64,000 bases of DNA from positions 2,666,001-2,730,000 of the forward strand of contig CBDHES010000002.1 in the NCBI GenBank assembly GCA_965262175.1, written 5' to 3'. How positions within the stretch are numbered: position 1 is the first letter of the stretch; each line of letters begins with the position of its first letter. The notes under the pieces are model-generated. The model worked only from the letters and a program-made list of their open reading frames with translations, did no database searches and was not told the origin of the DNA. Made by a program: the position numbers and the translations under genes. Positions 32,646 through 41,851 of this stretch are shown here, in pieces. This DNA is from CADEDH01 sp965262175 (GTDB taxonomy: Bacteria; Actinomycetota; Acidimicrobiia; Acidimicrobiales; SZUA-35).

Positions 32646-33332
32646 ATGACCCGACCCGACCTCCACCCCTCCGGGGTCAACCACCTCGCCATCTCGACCG
32701 GCGACATGAAGGCCCAGCTCGACTTCTTCTGCGACGTGCTCGGCCTCCCCCTCAAGGCGCTGTACTGGATGCACGGCGTCGAGAACACGTTCCACGGGTT
32801 CGTCGAGCTGGCCCCCGAGTCGTACCTGGCGTTCGTCCAGCACCCCGACAACCCGCCCGACATCCGGTACGGGGTGAGCCACGCCGGCAACGCCGGCTCA
32901 CCGGTGACGGTGGGAGCCATGCAGCACGTGGCGTTCCACGTCGCCGACCTCGACGAGCTCCTGGCGATGCGGGACCGGATCCGGGATCGGGGCATCCAGG
33001 TCTTCGGCCCGATCGACCACGGATTCTGTCAGTCGATGTACTTCGCCGGCCCCGAGGGCCTCAGCCTGGAGGTGGCGTGTGGGTCGGCCATCGATGAGCG
33101 GTCGTGGATCGACCCCGAGGTCCAGGCGCTGTGCGGGATCTCCGACGCCGAGGTCGAGGCCATGAAGCAGCCGGAGCCGTACCATCGCCCGGCCGACCCG
33201 GTCGCCCAGCCGGACTTCGATCCGGCCAAGCCGTCGATGTATCCCCCGGAGCGCTACGAGAAGACGATGGCCATCCCCGACGCCGAGGTCTGGGAGCGGT
33301 TCAGCGAGACGACCCCGCCCGTCCAGATCTGA
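32646..33332 (+). CDS. VOC-superfamily protein (glyoxalase/extradiol-dioxygenase-like)
   Basis: The protein has 228 aa. HPSGVNHLAISTGDMKAQLDFFCDVLGLPLKALYWMHG opens a vicinal-oxygen-chelate domain with a first-strand His, and MQHVAFHVADLDELLAMRDRIRDRGIQVFGPIDHGFCQSMYFAGPEGLSLEVAC gives the second half with another His and the terminal Glu metal ligand. The last 70 residues form an unusual polar tail with KPSMYPPERYEKTMAIPD. VOC enzymes include isomerases, lyases and dioxygenases. A GAGGAG ribosome binding site precedes the ATG. Two bases separate its stop from the CoA-transferase gene, so they share an mRNA. Confidence 0.83.
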   Translation: MTRPDLHPSGVNHLAISTGDMKAQLDFFCDVLGLPLKALYWMHGVENTFHGFVELAPESYLAFVQHPDNPPDIRYGVSHAGNAGSPVTVGAMQHVAFHVADLDELLAMRDRIRDRGIQVFGPIDHGFCQSMYFAGPEGLSLEVACGSAIDERSWIDPEVQALCGISDAEVEAMKQPEPYHRPADPVAQPDFDPAKPSMYPPERYEKTMAIPDAEVWERFSETTPPVQI

Positions 33333-33334
33333 CC

Positions 33335-34561
33335 GTGGTCGACGACGCTCCAGACGGGCCTCCCGGTGCCCTCGACGGGATCCGGGTCATCGACCTGACG
33401 ACGGTCCTCATGGGACCGATGGCCACCCGCATGCTGGCCGACCACGGCGCCGACGTGGTCCGCCTCGAGCCGCTGGCCCCTCAGAGCACCCGCCACAGCC
33501 CGCCCTACCGGTCGCCGGGGATGAACGGGTTCACGCTCAACCTCCAGCGGAACAAGCGGAGCATCGCCCTCGACCTCAAGCACCCCGACGGCGCGGCGGC
33601 CGCCGCCGAGCTCATCGCCGGGGCCGACGTGGTGGTGAGCAACATGCGGCGCTCGGCCCTGGTCCGCTTGGGCCTCGACGCCGCCACCCTCCGGTCCCGC
33701 CACCCCCGCCTGATCCACTGCGTGGCCAACGGCTACGGCTCCGGTGGGCCCTACGCCGATCGGGCGGCCTACGACGACGTCATCCAGGCGTCTTCGGGGT
33801 TCGCCTCGTTGGCCGAGCGGGTCGACGGCGAACCCCGGTTCGCCCCGTCGGTCATCGCCGACAAGGTCTGCGCCCTCACGATCACCCAGGCCGTGCTGGC
33901 CGCCGTCGTCCATCAGGTCCGGACCGGTGAGGGCCAGGCGATCGAGGTCCCGATGTTCGAGACGATGGCCGCCTTCAACGTGGTCGAGCACCACCGGGGT
34001 CACGCCTTCGAGCCCCCGATCGGCGACTTCGGCTATGTCCGGCTGCTCAACCCGTACCGCCGGCCGTTCCGGGCCGCCGACGGGTGGATCTGCCTCCTTC
34101 CCTACACCGACGCCGACTGGCGCCACTTCTTCACCTACGTCGGCCGGCCGGAGCTGATCGACGACGAGCGGTACGTGACCCACGCCGACCGCCTGGCCAA
34201 CGTGGCCGACCTCTACACCTTCGTCGGTGAGGTCGCCCCCACCCGAACGGTGGCCGAGTGGCTCGCCTTCGCCGACGAGGTCTCGATCCCCGCCGCCCCC
34301 CTCCTCGACCTGGCCGACGCCCCCGACGATCCCCAGATCGTCGCCTCCGATCTGATGCCGGTCGGCGACCACCCGACCGAGGGCCGGTACCGGATGGTGA
34401 ACGACTCGGTCCGCTACGAGCGGACCCCCACCGCCATCCGCCGCCACGCCCCGACGTTGGGGCAACACACCCGGGAGATCCTGGCCGAGATCGGGTGGGA
34501 CGAGGACCGGGTCGAGCGGCTGCTGGCCGACGGTGCAGCGGCCGAGGAGGAACAGCGATGA
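33335..34561 (+). CDS. class III CoA-transferase (CaiB/BaiF family)
   Basis: This 408-aa protein has the interlocked CoA-transferase family III pattern. GIRVIDLTTVLMGPMATRMLADHGADVVRLEP opens the fold. Next are NLQRNKRSIALDLKHPDGAAAAAELIAGADVVVSNMR and AYDDVIQASSGFASL, whose Asp near residue 147 is the likely catalytic carboxylate. EVPMFETMAAFNVVEHHRGHAF follows. It should move CoA between organic acids, activating a substrate of the pathway. The GTG start lies 2 bp after the VOC gene, and the stop overlaps the next ATG. Substrate not deducible. Confidence 0.88.
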   Translation: MVDDAPDGPPGALDGIRVIDLTTVLMGPMATRMLADHGADVVRLEPLAPQSTRHSPPYRSPGMNGFTLNLQRNKRSIALDLKHPDGAAAAAELIAGADVVVSNMRRSALVRLGLDAATLRSRHPRLIHCVANGYGSGGPYADRAAYDDVIQASSGFASLAERVDGEPRFAPSVIADKVCALTITQAVLAAVVHQVRTGEGQAIEVPMFETMAAFNVVEHHRGHAFEPPIGDFGYVRLLNPYRRPFRAADGWICLLPYTDADWRHFFTYVGRPELIDDERYVTHADRLANVADLYTFVGEVAPTRTVAEWLAFADEVSIPAAPLLDLADAPDDPQIVASDLMPVGDHPTEGRYRMVNDSVRYERTPTAIRRHAPTLGQHTREILAEIGWDEDRVERLLADGAAAEEEQR

Positions 34562-37500
34562 CCGATCCCGTCACCCCGCCGTCGACCGGCGAGACCCCAC
34601 GCCGCGATCCGGCCACCCCGCCGTCGGCCGACGGCCCGTCGTTGCGGGCCCCGTGGCGGATCGGGGTCGACGTCGGCGGCACCTTCACCGACCTGGTTCT
34701 GGCCGACGCCGACGGCGAGGTCCGGGTGGCCAAGGTTCCCTCGGTGCCGTCCGACCCCAGCCAGGGGGTGCTCGACGCGGTGGCGGCGGTGGCCGACCAG
34801 CTGGGTTCGAGCACCTCGGAGGTGTTGGGCGGGTGCGGGTTGTTCATCCACGGCTCGACCGTCGCCACCAACACGATGCTGGAGGGCACGGGGGCGACGG
34901 TCGGCCTGATCGGGACCGACGGGTTCCGCGACGTGCTGGAGATCCGCCGGGGCCTCCGCGACGACCAGTGGGACCATCGCCGGCCCTACGCGCCGGTCCT
35001 CGTCCCCCGGCATCGTCGGCGCACGGTCGGCGGACGGATCGATTCCGACGGATCCGAGCACGCACCGTTGTCGCTCGACGACGTCGACCGGGCGGCCGCC
35101 GACTTCGAGACCGAAGGCGTCGAGGCGGTGGCGGTGGCGCTCCTCAACAGCTTCCTCGACGACACCCACGAGCGGGCCGTCGTCGACCGTCTCGGCGAGC
35201 GTTCATCGATCGCCGCCGTCAGCGCATCGGCCGAGCTGTCGCCGCTGCTGGGGGAGTACGAGCGGACCTCGACGGCGGTGGTCAACGCCGCCCTGCTGCC
35301 CCGGACCGGGGCCTACCTGCGGTCGCTCCAGGATCGGTTGGCTGCCCTCGGCCTCGGCCCCCGGATCCTGCTCGTCCAGTCGAACGGGGGCGCAACCTCG
35401 CTCGACCGGGTGGCCGAGCGCCCGGTCAACCTGTTGCTGAGCGGACCGGCGGCCGCGGTCGGCGCCCTCGACCTGTACCGGACCGAGACCGGGGGCGACA
35501 TCATCTCGATGGAGATCGGGGGCACGTCGTGCGACGTGCTCCTGATGTCGGAGGGACGGGTCGCCACCAGGGACGACGTGAGCATCGCCGGCTACCACGT
35601 GTCGACCCCGGCGATCGACATCCACACCATCGGGGCCGGCGGCGGCACGATCGCCTCGGTCGACGGAGCCGGGATGCTGGTCGTCGGTCCGGCCGGCGCC
35701 GGGGCCGACCCCGGTCCGGCCTGCTACGGCCTGGGTGGGACCGAGCCGACGGTGACCGATGCCCAGCTGGTGCTCGGCCGGCTCCGTCCCGGCCCGTACG
35801 CCGGCGGGTCGATCATCCTCGACGCCGACGCTGCCCGGGAGGCCATCCGGGCCCGGGTCGCCGAGCCGCTCGGCCTGTCGGTCGAGGAGGCGGCGGCCGG
35901 GATCGTGACCCTGCTGGAGCAGAACCTGCTGGGGGCGGTGGAGTACATCTCGATCGAGCGGGGCCATGCTCCGGCGTCGTTCACCCTGGTCGCCGCCGGC
36001 GGAGCGGGGCCGATGCACGGGGAGGCGGTGGCCCGGGGCCTCGGTGTCGACCGGGTCCGGTTCCCCCGGGCGGCGGGAGCGCTGTGCGCGGTCGGGATGC
36101 TCAACACCGACCTCCGCCAGGACTTCGTCCGGTTCTGCCGTGGTTCGATCGACGAGATCGACGGGTCGGTCGTCGAGGCCGCCTTCGAGGAGCTCCGGGC
36201 CCAGGCCCGGGACGTCCTGGCCGCCGAGGGCCTCGGGGACCTCGACGTCGACGGCGTCCGGTTGCAGGCCGAGCTCGACCTCCACCACCCCGGGCAACTG
36301 TGGTCGATCCGGGTGCCGGTCGACGGCTTCGACCCGGAGGCGGTCCGCGCCGCGTTCGAGGCCGAGTACCACCGGCTCTACGGGCACGTCCAGGACCGGG
36401 GAACCATCATGATCGCCACCGCCCGGGTGGTGGCCACCGCCCCGACCGGGGGCCTGGTCCGACCGGCCGGTACCGGGACGGCCACCGTCCCCGACCCGGT
36501 CGAGGTCCGCAAGGTGTGGCACGGCGATGCCGGCTGGCTCGACACCGCGGTCTACGCCGGCGCCGACCTCCGGACCGGCGCGGTCGTGGCCGGACCGTTG
36601 CTCGTCGAGGAGCAGACGACGACCGTCGTCGTCGGCCCCGACGCCACCCTCACCGTCGACCCGACCGGCGACTTCGCCATCGCCCTGGCGCCGACCGACG
36701 ACCGGCCGGCGACCGGGACCGGGACCGGTGACGGGGCGGTGCCGGCCACCGCCCCGGGCGGGACGGCCGGGGCGCCGATCGACCCGATCGCCGTGTCGTT
36801 GCTCCAGAACCGGCTCGATCAGATCACCCGTCACATGGGGTGGGTGATGACCCGAACCGCCCGCAGCACCATCTTCTCCCAGTCCCACGACTTCTCGTGT
36901 TTCATCGCCTCGGCCGATGGCACGTTGGTGGCCAACGCCGACGGCCTCCCGATCCACACCGGTGGCGGCGGATTCGCCGTTCGGGCCCTCATCGAGCGAT
37001 GGGGTGACGACATCGCCCCCGACGACGTCTTCCTGCTGTCCGATCCCTACGTCGCCGGCGGCAACCACCTGCCCGACTGGGTCATCGCCCGGCCCGTGTT
37101 CGTCGATCGGACCCCGGGTCCCAACGATCCGTCGACCGGACCATCGACCGATCCGTCGGCCGGGCCCGAGCTGATCGGCTTCTGCTGCAACCGGGCCCAC
37201 CAGTCCGACATCGGCGGCGGCCTGGCCGGCACCTACAACCCGGAGGCGACCGAGATCTGGCACGAAGGCATCCGCCTCCCGGTGCTGAAGCTGGTCGAAC
37301 GGGGTCGGGTCCGGTCCGACCTGTGGGAGCTGCTGCTGATCAACTGCCGGACCCCGGAGCTGCTCGACGGCGACCTCCTGGCCATGCTCGGCTCGACCCG
37401 GATCGGGATCGACCGGGTCGCCGCCGTGGCCGCCGAGCGGGGTCCCGACGCCTTCGCCGCCCAGGTCGAGGCGGTGCTCGACCACGCCGAGACCCGCATG

Positions 37501-38610
37501 GCCCAGGCCATCGCCACCCTCCCGACCGGCACCTACGTCGGGGTCGACCACAGCGACAACGACTGCTTCGAGGCGGTCGACGTGGCGATCCGGGCCACCG
37601 TGACGATCACCGACGGGGCGATGACCGTCGACTTCACCGGATCCGATCCCCAGATACGGGGGTTCAAGAACTCCTCGTTGGCCAATACCCACTCGGCGGT
37701 GTACCTCGCCGTGTCGTCGTTCTTCGACCCCGACCTCCCCCGCAACGAGGGCAGCTATCGGCCGATCACCGTCATCGCCCCCAGCGGGACGATCGTCAAC
37801 GCCCGACCCCCGGCCCCGATGACGATGAACACCGTCTTCGTGGCCCACGAGATCGTCCACGCCGTGTGGCAGGCCCTGGCCCAGGCCGATCCCGATCGGG
37901 CGCTGGCCGGCTGGTCGAAGACCGTCCACGGTCACGTCACCGGGACCGACGATGGGGGAGCGACCTGGGTGATGTACCACTGGCACGCCATGGGCACCCC
38001 GGGGGCCACGCCGGAGCGTGACGGGTTCTGCCAGATGGGCCACCTGATCTCGCTCGGTGGGTTGGATCTGCCGAACCTGGAGTTCCACGAGCAGCAGTAC
38101 CCGGTCCGCTACCGACGATGGGAGCTGCGGTGCGACGCTGCGGGTCCCGGCCGTCGGCGGGGCGGGACCGGCGTTCGCTACGAGGCCGACGTGTTGCGGC
38201 CCGCCACCTGGTCGTTTCGGGCCGAGGGGCTCGACACCCCTTCGGGGTACGGCGTGCTGGGCGGCGGTACCGGCGCGGTCGGGCGGGAGTGGGTCGCGCC
38301 GGCCGACGTCGACCTCGACGGCGAGGTCTTCGTTCCCCCCAAGTACGGGGTCCGGCGGCTCGGGCCGGCCCGGATGATCGCCGAGACACCGGGCGGTGGC
38401 GGCTGGGGTGATCCCCTCGACCGGGAAGTGGACCGGGTCCTGCGGGACGTGCTCGATGGGGTGGTGTCGGTCGACGGCGCCCACCGTGACTACGGCGTGG
38501 TGCTGACCTCGGCCGGCGACGCCGTCGACCACGAGGCCACCGAGGTCGAGCGGGCCGCCCGACGTCGGGCCGGCTCCGGGGAGGGGTTGGCCGATGCCGG
38601 AGCCCCATGA
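34558..38610 (+). CDS. fused hydantoinase A + hydantoinase B (5-oxoprolinase-type, ATP-dependent)
   Basis: A 1350-aa protein joining both halves of the HyuA/HyuB system. The A half (about 33-720) has the actin-like RIGVDVGGTFTDLVLADADG, HGSTVATNTMLEGTGATVGLIGTDGFRDVLEIRR, LLSGPAAAVGA, MEIGGTSCDVLLM, TIGAGGGTIA and GPACYGLGGTEPTVTDAQLVLGRL. The B half (about 740-1340) has DHITRHMGW-type and TIFSQSHDFSCFIA segments, HTGGGGFAVRALI, LSDPYVAGGNHLPDWV and RGGTGVRYEADV. These enzymes open lactam rings or carboxylate ketones at ATP cost. It overlaps the CoA-transferase by 4 bp and the amidase by 17 bp. The substrate is probably cyclic imide/lactam-like, by inference. Confidence 0.9.
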   Translation: MTDPVTPPSTGETPRRDPATPPSADGPSLRAPWRIGVDVGGTFTDLVLADADGEVRVAKVPSVPSDPSQGVLDAVAAVADQLGSSTSEVLGGCGLFIHGSTVATNTMLEGTGATVGLIGTDGFRDVLEIRRGLRDDQWDHRRPYAPVLVPRHRRRTVGGRIDSDGSEHAPLSLDDVDRAAADFETEGVEAVAVALLNSFLDDTHERAVVDRLGERSSIAAVSASAELSPLLGEYERTSTAVVNAALLPRTGAYLRSLQDRLAALGLGPRILLVQSNGGATSLDRVAERPVNLLLSGPAAAVGALDLYRTETGGDIISMEIGGTSCDVLLMSEGRVATRDDVSIAGYHVSTPAIDIHTIGAGGGTIASVDGAGMLVVGPAGAGADPGPACYGLGGTEPTVTDAQLVLGRLRPGPYAGGSIILDADAAREAIRARVAEPLGLSVEEAAAGIVTLLEQNLLGAVEYISIERGHAPASFTLVAAGGAGPMHGEAVARGLGVDRVRFPRAAGALCAVGMLNTDLRQDFVRFCRGSIDEIDGSVVEAAFEELRAQARDVLAAEGLGDLDVDGVRLQAELDLHHPGQLWSIRVPVDGFDPEAVRAAFEAEYHRLYGHVQDRGTIMIATARVVATAPTGGLVRPAGTGTATVPDPVEVRKVWHGDAGWLDTAVYAGADLRTGAVVAGPLLVEEQTTTVVVGPDATLTVDPTGDFAIALAPTDDRPATGTGTGDGAVPATAPGGTAGAPIDPIAVSLLQNRLDQITRHMGWVMTRTARSTIFSQSHDFSCFIASADGTLVANADGLPIHTGGGGFAVRALIERWGDDIAPDDVFLLSDPYVAGGNHLPDWVIARPVFVDRTPGPNDPSTGPSTDPSAGPELIGFCCNRAHQSDIGGGLAGTYNPEATEIWHEGIRLPVLKLVERGRVRSDLWELLLINCRTPELLDGDLLAMLGSTRIGIDRVAAVAAERGPDAFAAQVEAVLDHAETRMAQAIATLPTGTYVGVDHSDNDCFEAVDVAIRATVTITDGAMTVDFTGSDPQIRGFKNSSLANTHSAVYLAVSSFFDPDLPRNEGSYRPITVIAPSGTIVNARPPAPMTMNTVFVAHEIVHAVWQALAQADPDRALAGWSKTVHGHVTGTDDGGATWVMYHWHAMGTPGATPERDGFCQMGHLISLGGLDLPNLEFHEQQYPVRYRRWELRCDAAGPGRRRGGTGVRYEADVLRPATWSFRAEGLDTPSGYGVLGGGTGAVGREWVAPADVDLDGEVFVPPKYGVRRLGPARMIAETPGGGGWGDPLDREVDRVLRDVLDGVVSVDGAHRDYGVVLTSAGDAVDHEATEVERAARRRAGSGEGLADAGAP

Positions 38611-40084
38611 GCTGACCGCCCGCCAGGCCCGCGCCCTCATCGGTGGGGGCGAGCTGTCGCCGGTCGAGTTGCTCGACTCGTGCCTGGCTCGGATCGACGC
38701 CGTCGACCCGGCGGTCAACGCCATGGTCACCCGGGCCGACGAGCGGGCCCGAACCGAGGCCCGGGCCGCCGCCGCGGCCGCCACCGAGGCGTTGGCCGGC
38801 CGATCTCCGAGTGCGCTGGGGCCCCTCCACGGGCTCCCCGTCGCCATCAAGGACCTCCAGGCCACGGCCGGGATCACCACCACCCTGGGGGCGGAGGCGT
38901 TCGCCGACCACGTCCCGGAGGTCGACTCGGGCATCGTGGCCAAGGTCCGGGCCGCCGGCGGGATCGTCGTCGGCAAGACCAACATCCCGGAGCGGAGCAT
39001 CGGAGCCAACACCGTCAACCGGCTGTTCGGGGCGACCGGCAACCCGTTCGACCCCGACCTGACCTGCGGCGGCTCCTCCGGTGGCTCGGCGGTCGCCCTG
39101 GCCACGTCGATGGTCCCCCTGGCCACCGGCTCCGATCATGGGGGCAGTCTCCGGATCCCGGCCTGCTACACCGGGGTCGTCGGGCACCGGGCGACGCCGG
39201 GCGTCGTCCCGTTCGAGGAACGAACCCTGGCCCAGACGTTCTATTCCGTGCAGGGTCCGATGGGCCGCACCGTGGCCGACACCGCCCTGCTGCTGTCGGT
39301 CGTCGCCGGCCGCGACCGGCGCGACCCGATGGCCTTCCCCCTCGACAACCAGGCGTTCGCCACCCTCGACGGGGTCGACCTGTCATCGATCCGCGTCGGG
39401 GTCACCGAGGATCTCGGGGGGCTGCTGGTGTCGGGGCCGATCCGGGCGACGTTCCGGGACCGGGTCGAGCGGTTGGCCTCGATCGTCGGACGGTGCGATG
39501 AGGTCCCGGTCGACCTTCGGGGCGCCTCGGAGATCGACTGGCTGCTCCGGAGCGACGTGTTCGTCGCCCAGTACCACCGGGAAGCCGAGCGATGGGACGA
39601 CCGGTTCAACCCCAACATCCGTCGGACCTACGAGTCTGCGCTGGCGACCTCGATGGCCGACATCGCTCGGGCCCGACGGACCCAGATGGACCTCTACCAA
39701 CGGTTCCAGGCCCACTTCGACGACGTCGACGTCATCGTCTGCCCCGGGGTCAGCGTCTCGCCGTTCCCGTGGCGCCAGCTCTATCCCGAAGTCATCGACG
39801 GTCGCCCCGTCGAGAACTACATGGCCTGGCTGGCCCTGACGGCGGCGATCACCGTCGTCGGGCACCCGGTCACGGCCCTGCCGTGCGGCACCGACGATGG
39901 CGGTATGCCGTTCGGCGTCCAGCTCATCGGACCGGCCTATGGCGACCATCGGCTCCTGTCGATCGCCAACGCCCTGGAATCGGCGCTGGCCGCCGATCCG
40001 GTGACCGCCCGGCCGATCCCCGATGAGGCGACGCTGGCCACCGAGACCCCGGCCCTGCGGACCGACGGCCGCGCCGTCCACTAG
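38594..40084 (+). CDS. amidase-signature hydrolase
   Basis: A 496-aa amidase signature enzyme. The triad is visible as Lys86 (LPVAIKDLQ), Ser161 in the GGSSGGS motif, and nucleophile Ser185 in GSDHGGSLRIPA. YSVQGPMGRTVADTALLLSVVAGRD and the late GTDDGGMPFGVQLIGPAYGDHRLL are family-typical. It hydrolyses a C-N amide bond, a logical step after lactam opening by the hydantoinase. The 17-bp overlap with that gene points to coupled translation. Last gene of the run; its 3' end is convergent with the kinase-RDD gene. Confidence 0.9.
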   Translation: MPEPHELTARQARALIGGGELSPVELLDSCLARIDAVDPAVNAMVTRADERARTEARAAAAAATEALAGRSPSALGPLHGLPVAIKDLQATAGITTTLGAEAFADHVPEVDSGIVAKVRAAGGIVVGKTNIPERSIGANTVNRLFGATGNPFDPDLTCGGSSGGSAVALATSMVPLATGSDHGGSLRIPACYTGVVGHRATPGVVPFEERTLAQTFYSVQGPMGRTVADTALLLSVVAGRDRRDPMAFPLDNQAFATLDGVDLSSIRVGVTEDLGGLLVSGPIRATFRDRVERLASIVGRCDEVPVDLRGASEIDWLLRSDVFVAQYHREAERWDDRFNPNIRRTYESALATSMADIARARRTQMDLYQRFQAHFDDVDVIVCPGVSVSPFPWRQLYPEVIDGRPVENYMAWLALTAAITVVGHPVTALPCGTDDGGMPFGVQLIGPAYGDHRLLSIANALESALAADPVTARPIPDEATLATETPALRTDGRAVH

Positions 40085-40090
40085 ATCGGT

Positions 40091-40109
40091 TCACCGCAGG
40101 TCCCGGTGA
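40091..40109. terminator. weak stem-loop between convergent genes
   Basis: TCACCG (40091-40096) pairs with CGGTGA (40104-40109) around 7 nt, in the 29-bp gap between the amidase and kinase stops. Only 6 bp, so low confidence. Confidence 0.3.
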
Positions 40110-40113
40110 TCGG

Positions 40114-41814
40114 TCAGCGGGTGACCACGATCGTCTTCGCCTGCTTGTCCCACGTCGCCTGGTGCCGCTGGCCGTTGGCCACCCCGGCGAGGCTGATCGC
40201 CGTGGCCACCAGGAGCAACACGATCGGGATGAAGAAGATGAACGAGCTGATGGCGCTGATGATGACGAACATCAGGATCCGGCGGACCGCTGGACCCAGT
40301 CCGGCCGGTGAGCCGTCCTCCCGTACCACCCGGCAGGTGGTCATCAGCTTGCCGAACGTCGCCCCGACCGTGGCCACGAGGAGAATCTCGTAGCCGGCGA
40401 TCAGTGCGGTGGACGCCAGACCGACCACCACCATCTCGGCGTAGTCGGAAGCGGAATCGGTCGTGTCGTCGGAGTCGACGAACGTGCCGACGACCAGGAG
40501 CCACAGGAACCCCCAGACCGCCAGGTCCATGGTCCGGGCCGCGACCCGGCGACGGAGCGACGCGTACCTGGTCGGGGGCGCATGAACGGGCACGGGCCCG
40601 CTCTGCCACGCCATGCCGTCCCAGTGGCGGTGGGTTCCCGGAGGGTCGCCCGGGGCGTGGTACCACCCGGGTATCGCCGGGCCCGAGGTCGACGGGCCGC
40701 GGCCCGGTCCGGCCTGATCGGCCCAGGTCTGGGGCGGTCGGGGGCCCTGGGGGGTGGGTGCACCCGGCCGGCCCTGGTGGGGTCGCATGACCGGTTGGCC
40801 GACCCCTCCGCTCGGTCGGGGTGCGCCTCCCGGCGGGAGTCCGGGGCCGGGCTGGTTCCGGGATCCGGGCGGGTGGCCGGGCCCGGGTCGTCCGGGGCCG
40901 GTGAACGGTGGGGGACCGCCGCCGGGCCCGCCGGGCCGGGGACGCCCGTCGGTGGACTCGGGCGGCACGAACCCGCGGTCGACCCGATCGCTGGTCCCCG
41001 ACCGGATCGCGGTCAGCTCACGGGCCAACGCCTCGGCGGTCTGCGGTCGGTGGTCGGGGTTCTTGGCCAGGGAGCGCTGGATGAGGAGGCTCAGCTCGGG
41101 CGGGGCCAGCTCCGGCGGCAGGCCCGGCGGAGGGTCGTTCATCAGCCGGCTGATCAGCGGGTGGATCGACTGGTCCTCCTCCCGCCAGAACGGGGCCCGC
41201 CCCACGATCAACGTGTACAGCGTCGAGGCGACGGAGTAGACGTCGGACCGCTCGTCCCGCTGGTTGGCAAAGGTCTCGGGAGCGGTGTGGAGCATGCTGG
41301 CCGTGATCTCGGTCGAGGTCGAGCCGGTGGCGTCTCGCAGCGAGGCGATCCCGAAGTCGGCCAAGCGGGGCGAGCCCGCCGAGGTCAGCAGGATGTTCTC
41401 CGGCTTCACGTCCCGATGGAAGATCTTCTGACGGTGGGCCGATCCGAGCGCCTCGCAGATCGGGATCAGGTGGTCGACGGCCTCGGTCCAGCCCAGCCGG
41501 CCCCGTTCGGTGAGCAGGTCGTCGAGCGTCCCGCCCTCGACCAGTTCCATCAGGAGGTAGGGCCGATCGTCATCGGTGAACCCGGCGTTGAAGACGCTGA
41601 CCACGTGAGGGTGGTCCGACAGGCGGCCCATCACCTCGCACTCCCGCTCGAACCGGACCCGATCGGATTCCTTGGTCAGCGGGTTGAGCAGCTTGACCGC
41701 CATCCGACGCTTGAACAGCGTGTGTTCGGCGGAATAGACGACGCTGAACCCGCCCCGACCGATCATCGTGACGTCGCTCAGATGGTCGATCCCCAGATCG
41801 ATCTCGGTTGCCAT
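40114..41814 (-). CDS. Ser/Thr protein kinase with DUF2510 and RDD membrane domains
   Basis: The protein has 566 aa. It begins EIDLGIDHLSDVTMIGRGGFSVVY like the other kinases here. The kinase core includes the Lys in MAVKLL, HRDVKPEN, ADFGIAS and APETFANQRDERSDVYS. A Pro/Gly-rich linker (about 290-395) contains a DUF2510-like motif (PGWYHAPGDPPGTHRHWDGMAWQ). The C-terminal third is an RDD membrane domain with several TM helices (RRVAARTMDLAVWGFLWLLVVGTF, TVGATFGKLMTTCRVVREDG, IISAISSFIFFIPIVLLLVATAISLAGV). A GGAGGT site lies upstream of the ATG and a TAGCGT -10 at the complement of 41849-41854. It probably links an envelope or ion signal to phosphorylation. Confidence 0.88.
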   Translation of the reverse strand: MATEIDLGIDHLSDVTMIGRGGFSVVYSAEHTLFKRRMAVKLLNPLTKESDRVRFERECEVMGRLSDHPHVVSVFNAGFTDDDRPYLLMELVEGGTLDDLLTERGRLGWTEAVDHLIPICEALGSAHRQKIFHRDVKPENILLTSAGSPRLADFGIASLRDATGSTSTEITASMLHTAPETFANQRDERSDVYSVASTLYTLIVGRAPFWREEDQSIHPLISRLMNDPPPGLPPELAPPELSLLIQRSLAKNPDHRPQTAEALARELTAIRSGTSDRVDRGFVPPESTDGRPRPGGPGGGPPPFTGPGRPGPGHPPGSRNQPGPGLPPGGAPRPSGGVGQPVMRPHQGRPGAPTPQGPRPPQTWADQAGPGRGPSTSGPAIPGWYHAPGDPPGTHRHWDGMAWQSGPVPVHAPPTRYASLRRRVAARTMDLAVWGFLWLLVVGTFVDSDDTTDSASDYAEMVVVGLASTALIAGYEILLVATVGATFGKLMTTCRVVREDGSPAGLGPAVRRILMFVIISAISSFIFFIPIVLLLVATAISLAGVANGQRHQATWDKQAKTIVVTR

Positions 41815-41851
41815 CGTGCCGCCGCCACCTCCACGGAGCCCTGGCGAAACG

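Noticed and set aside
35203..39126. 1307-codon open frame on the minus strand
   Set aside because: It is the shadow of the hydantoinase and amidase genes on the plus strand; composition (Gly/Arg/Asp/His/Pro-rich) and lack of motifs are typical of antisense frames in GC-rich DNA.
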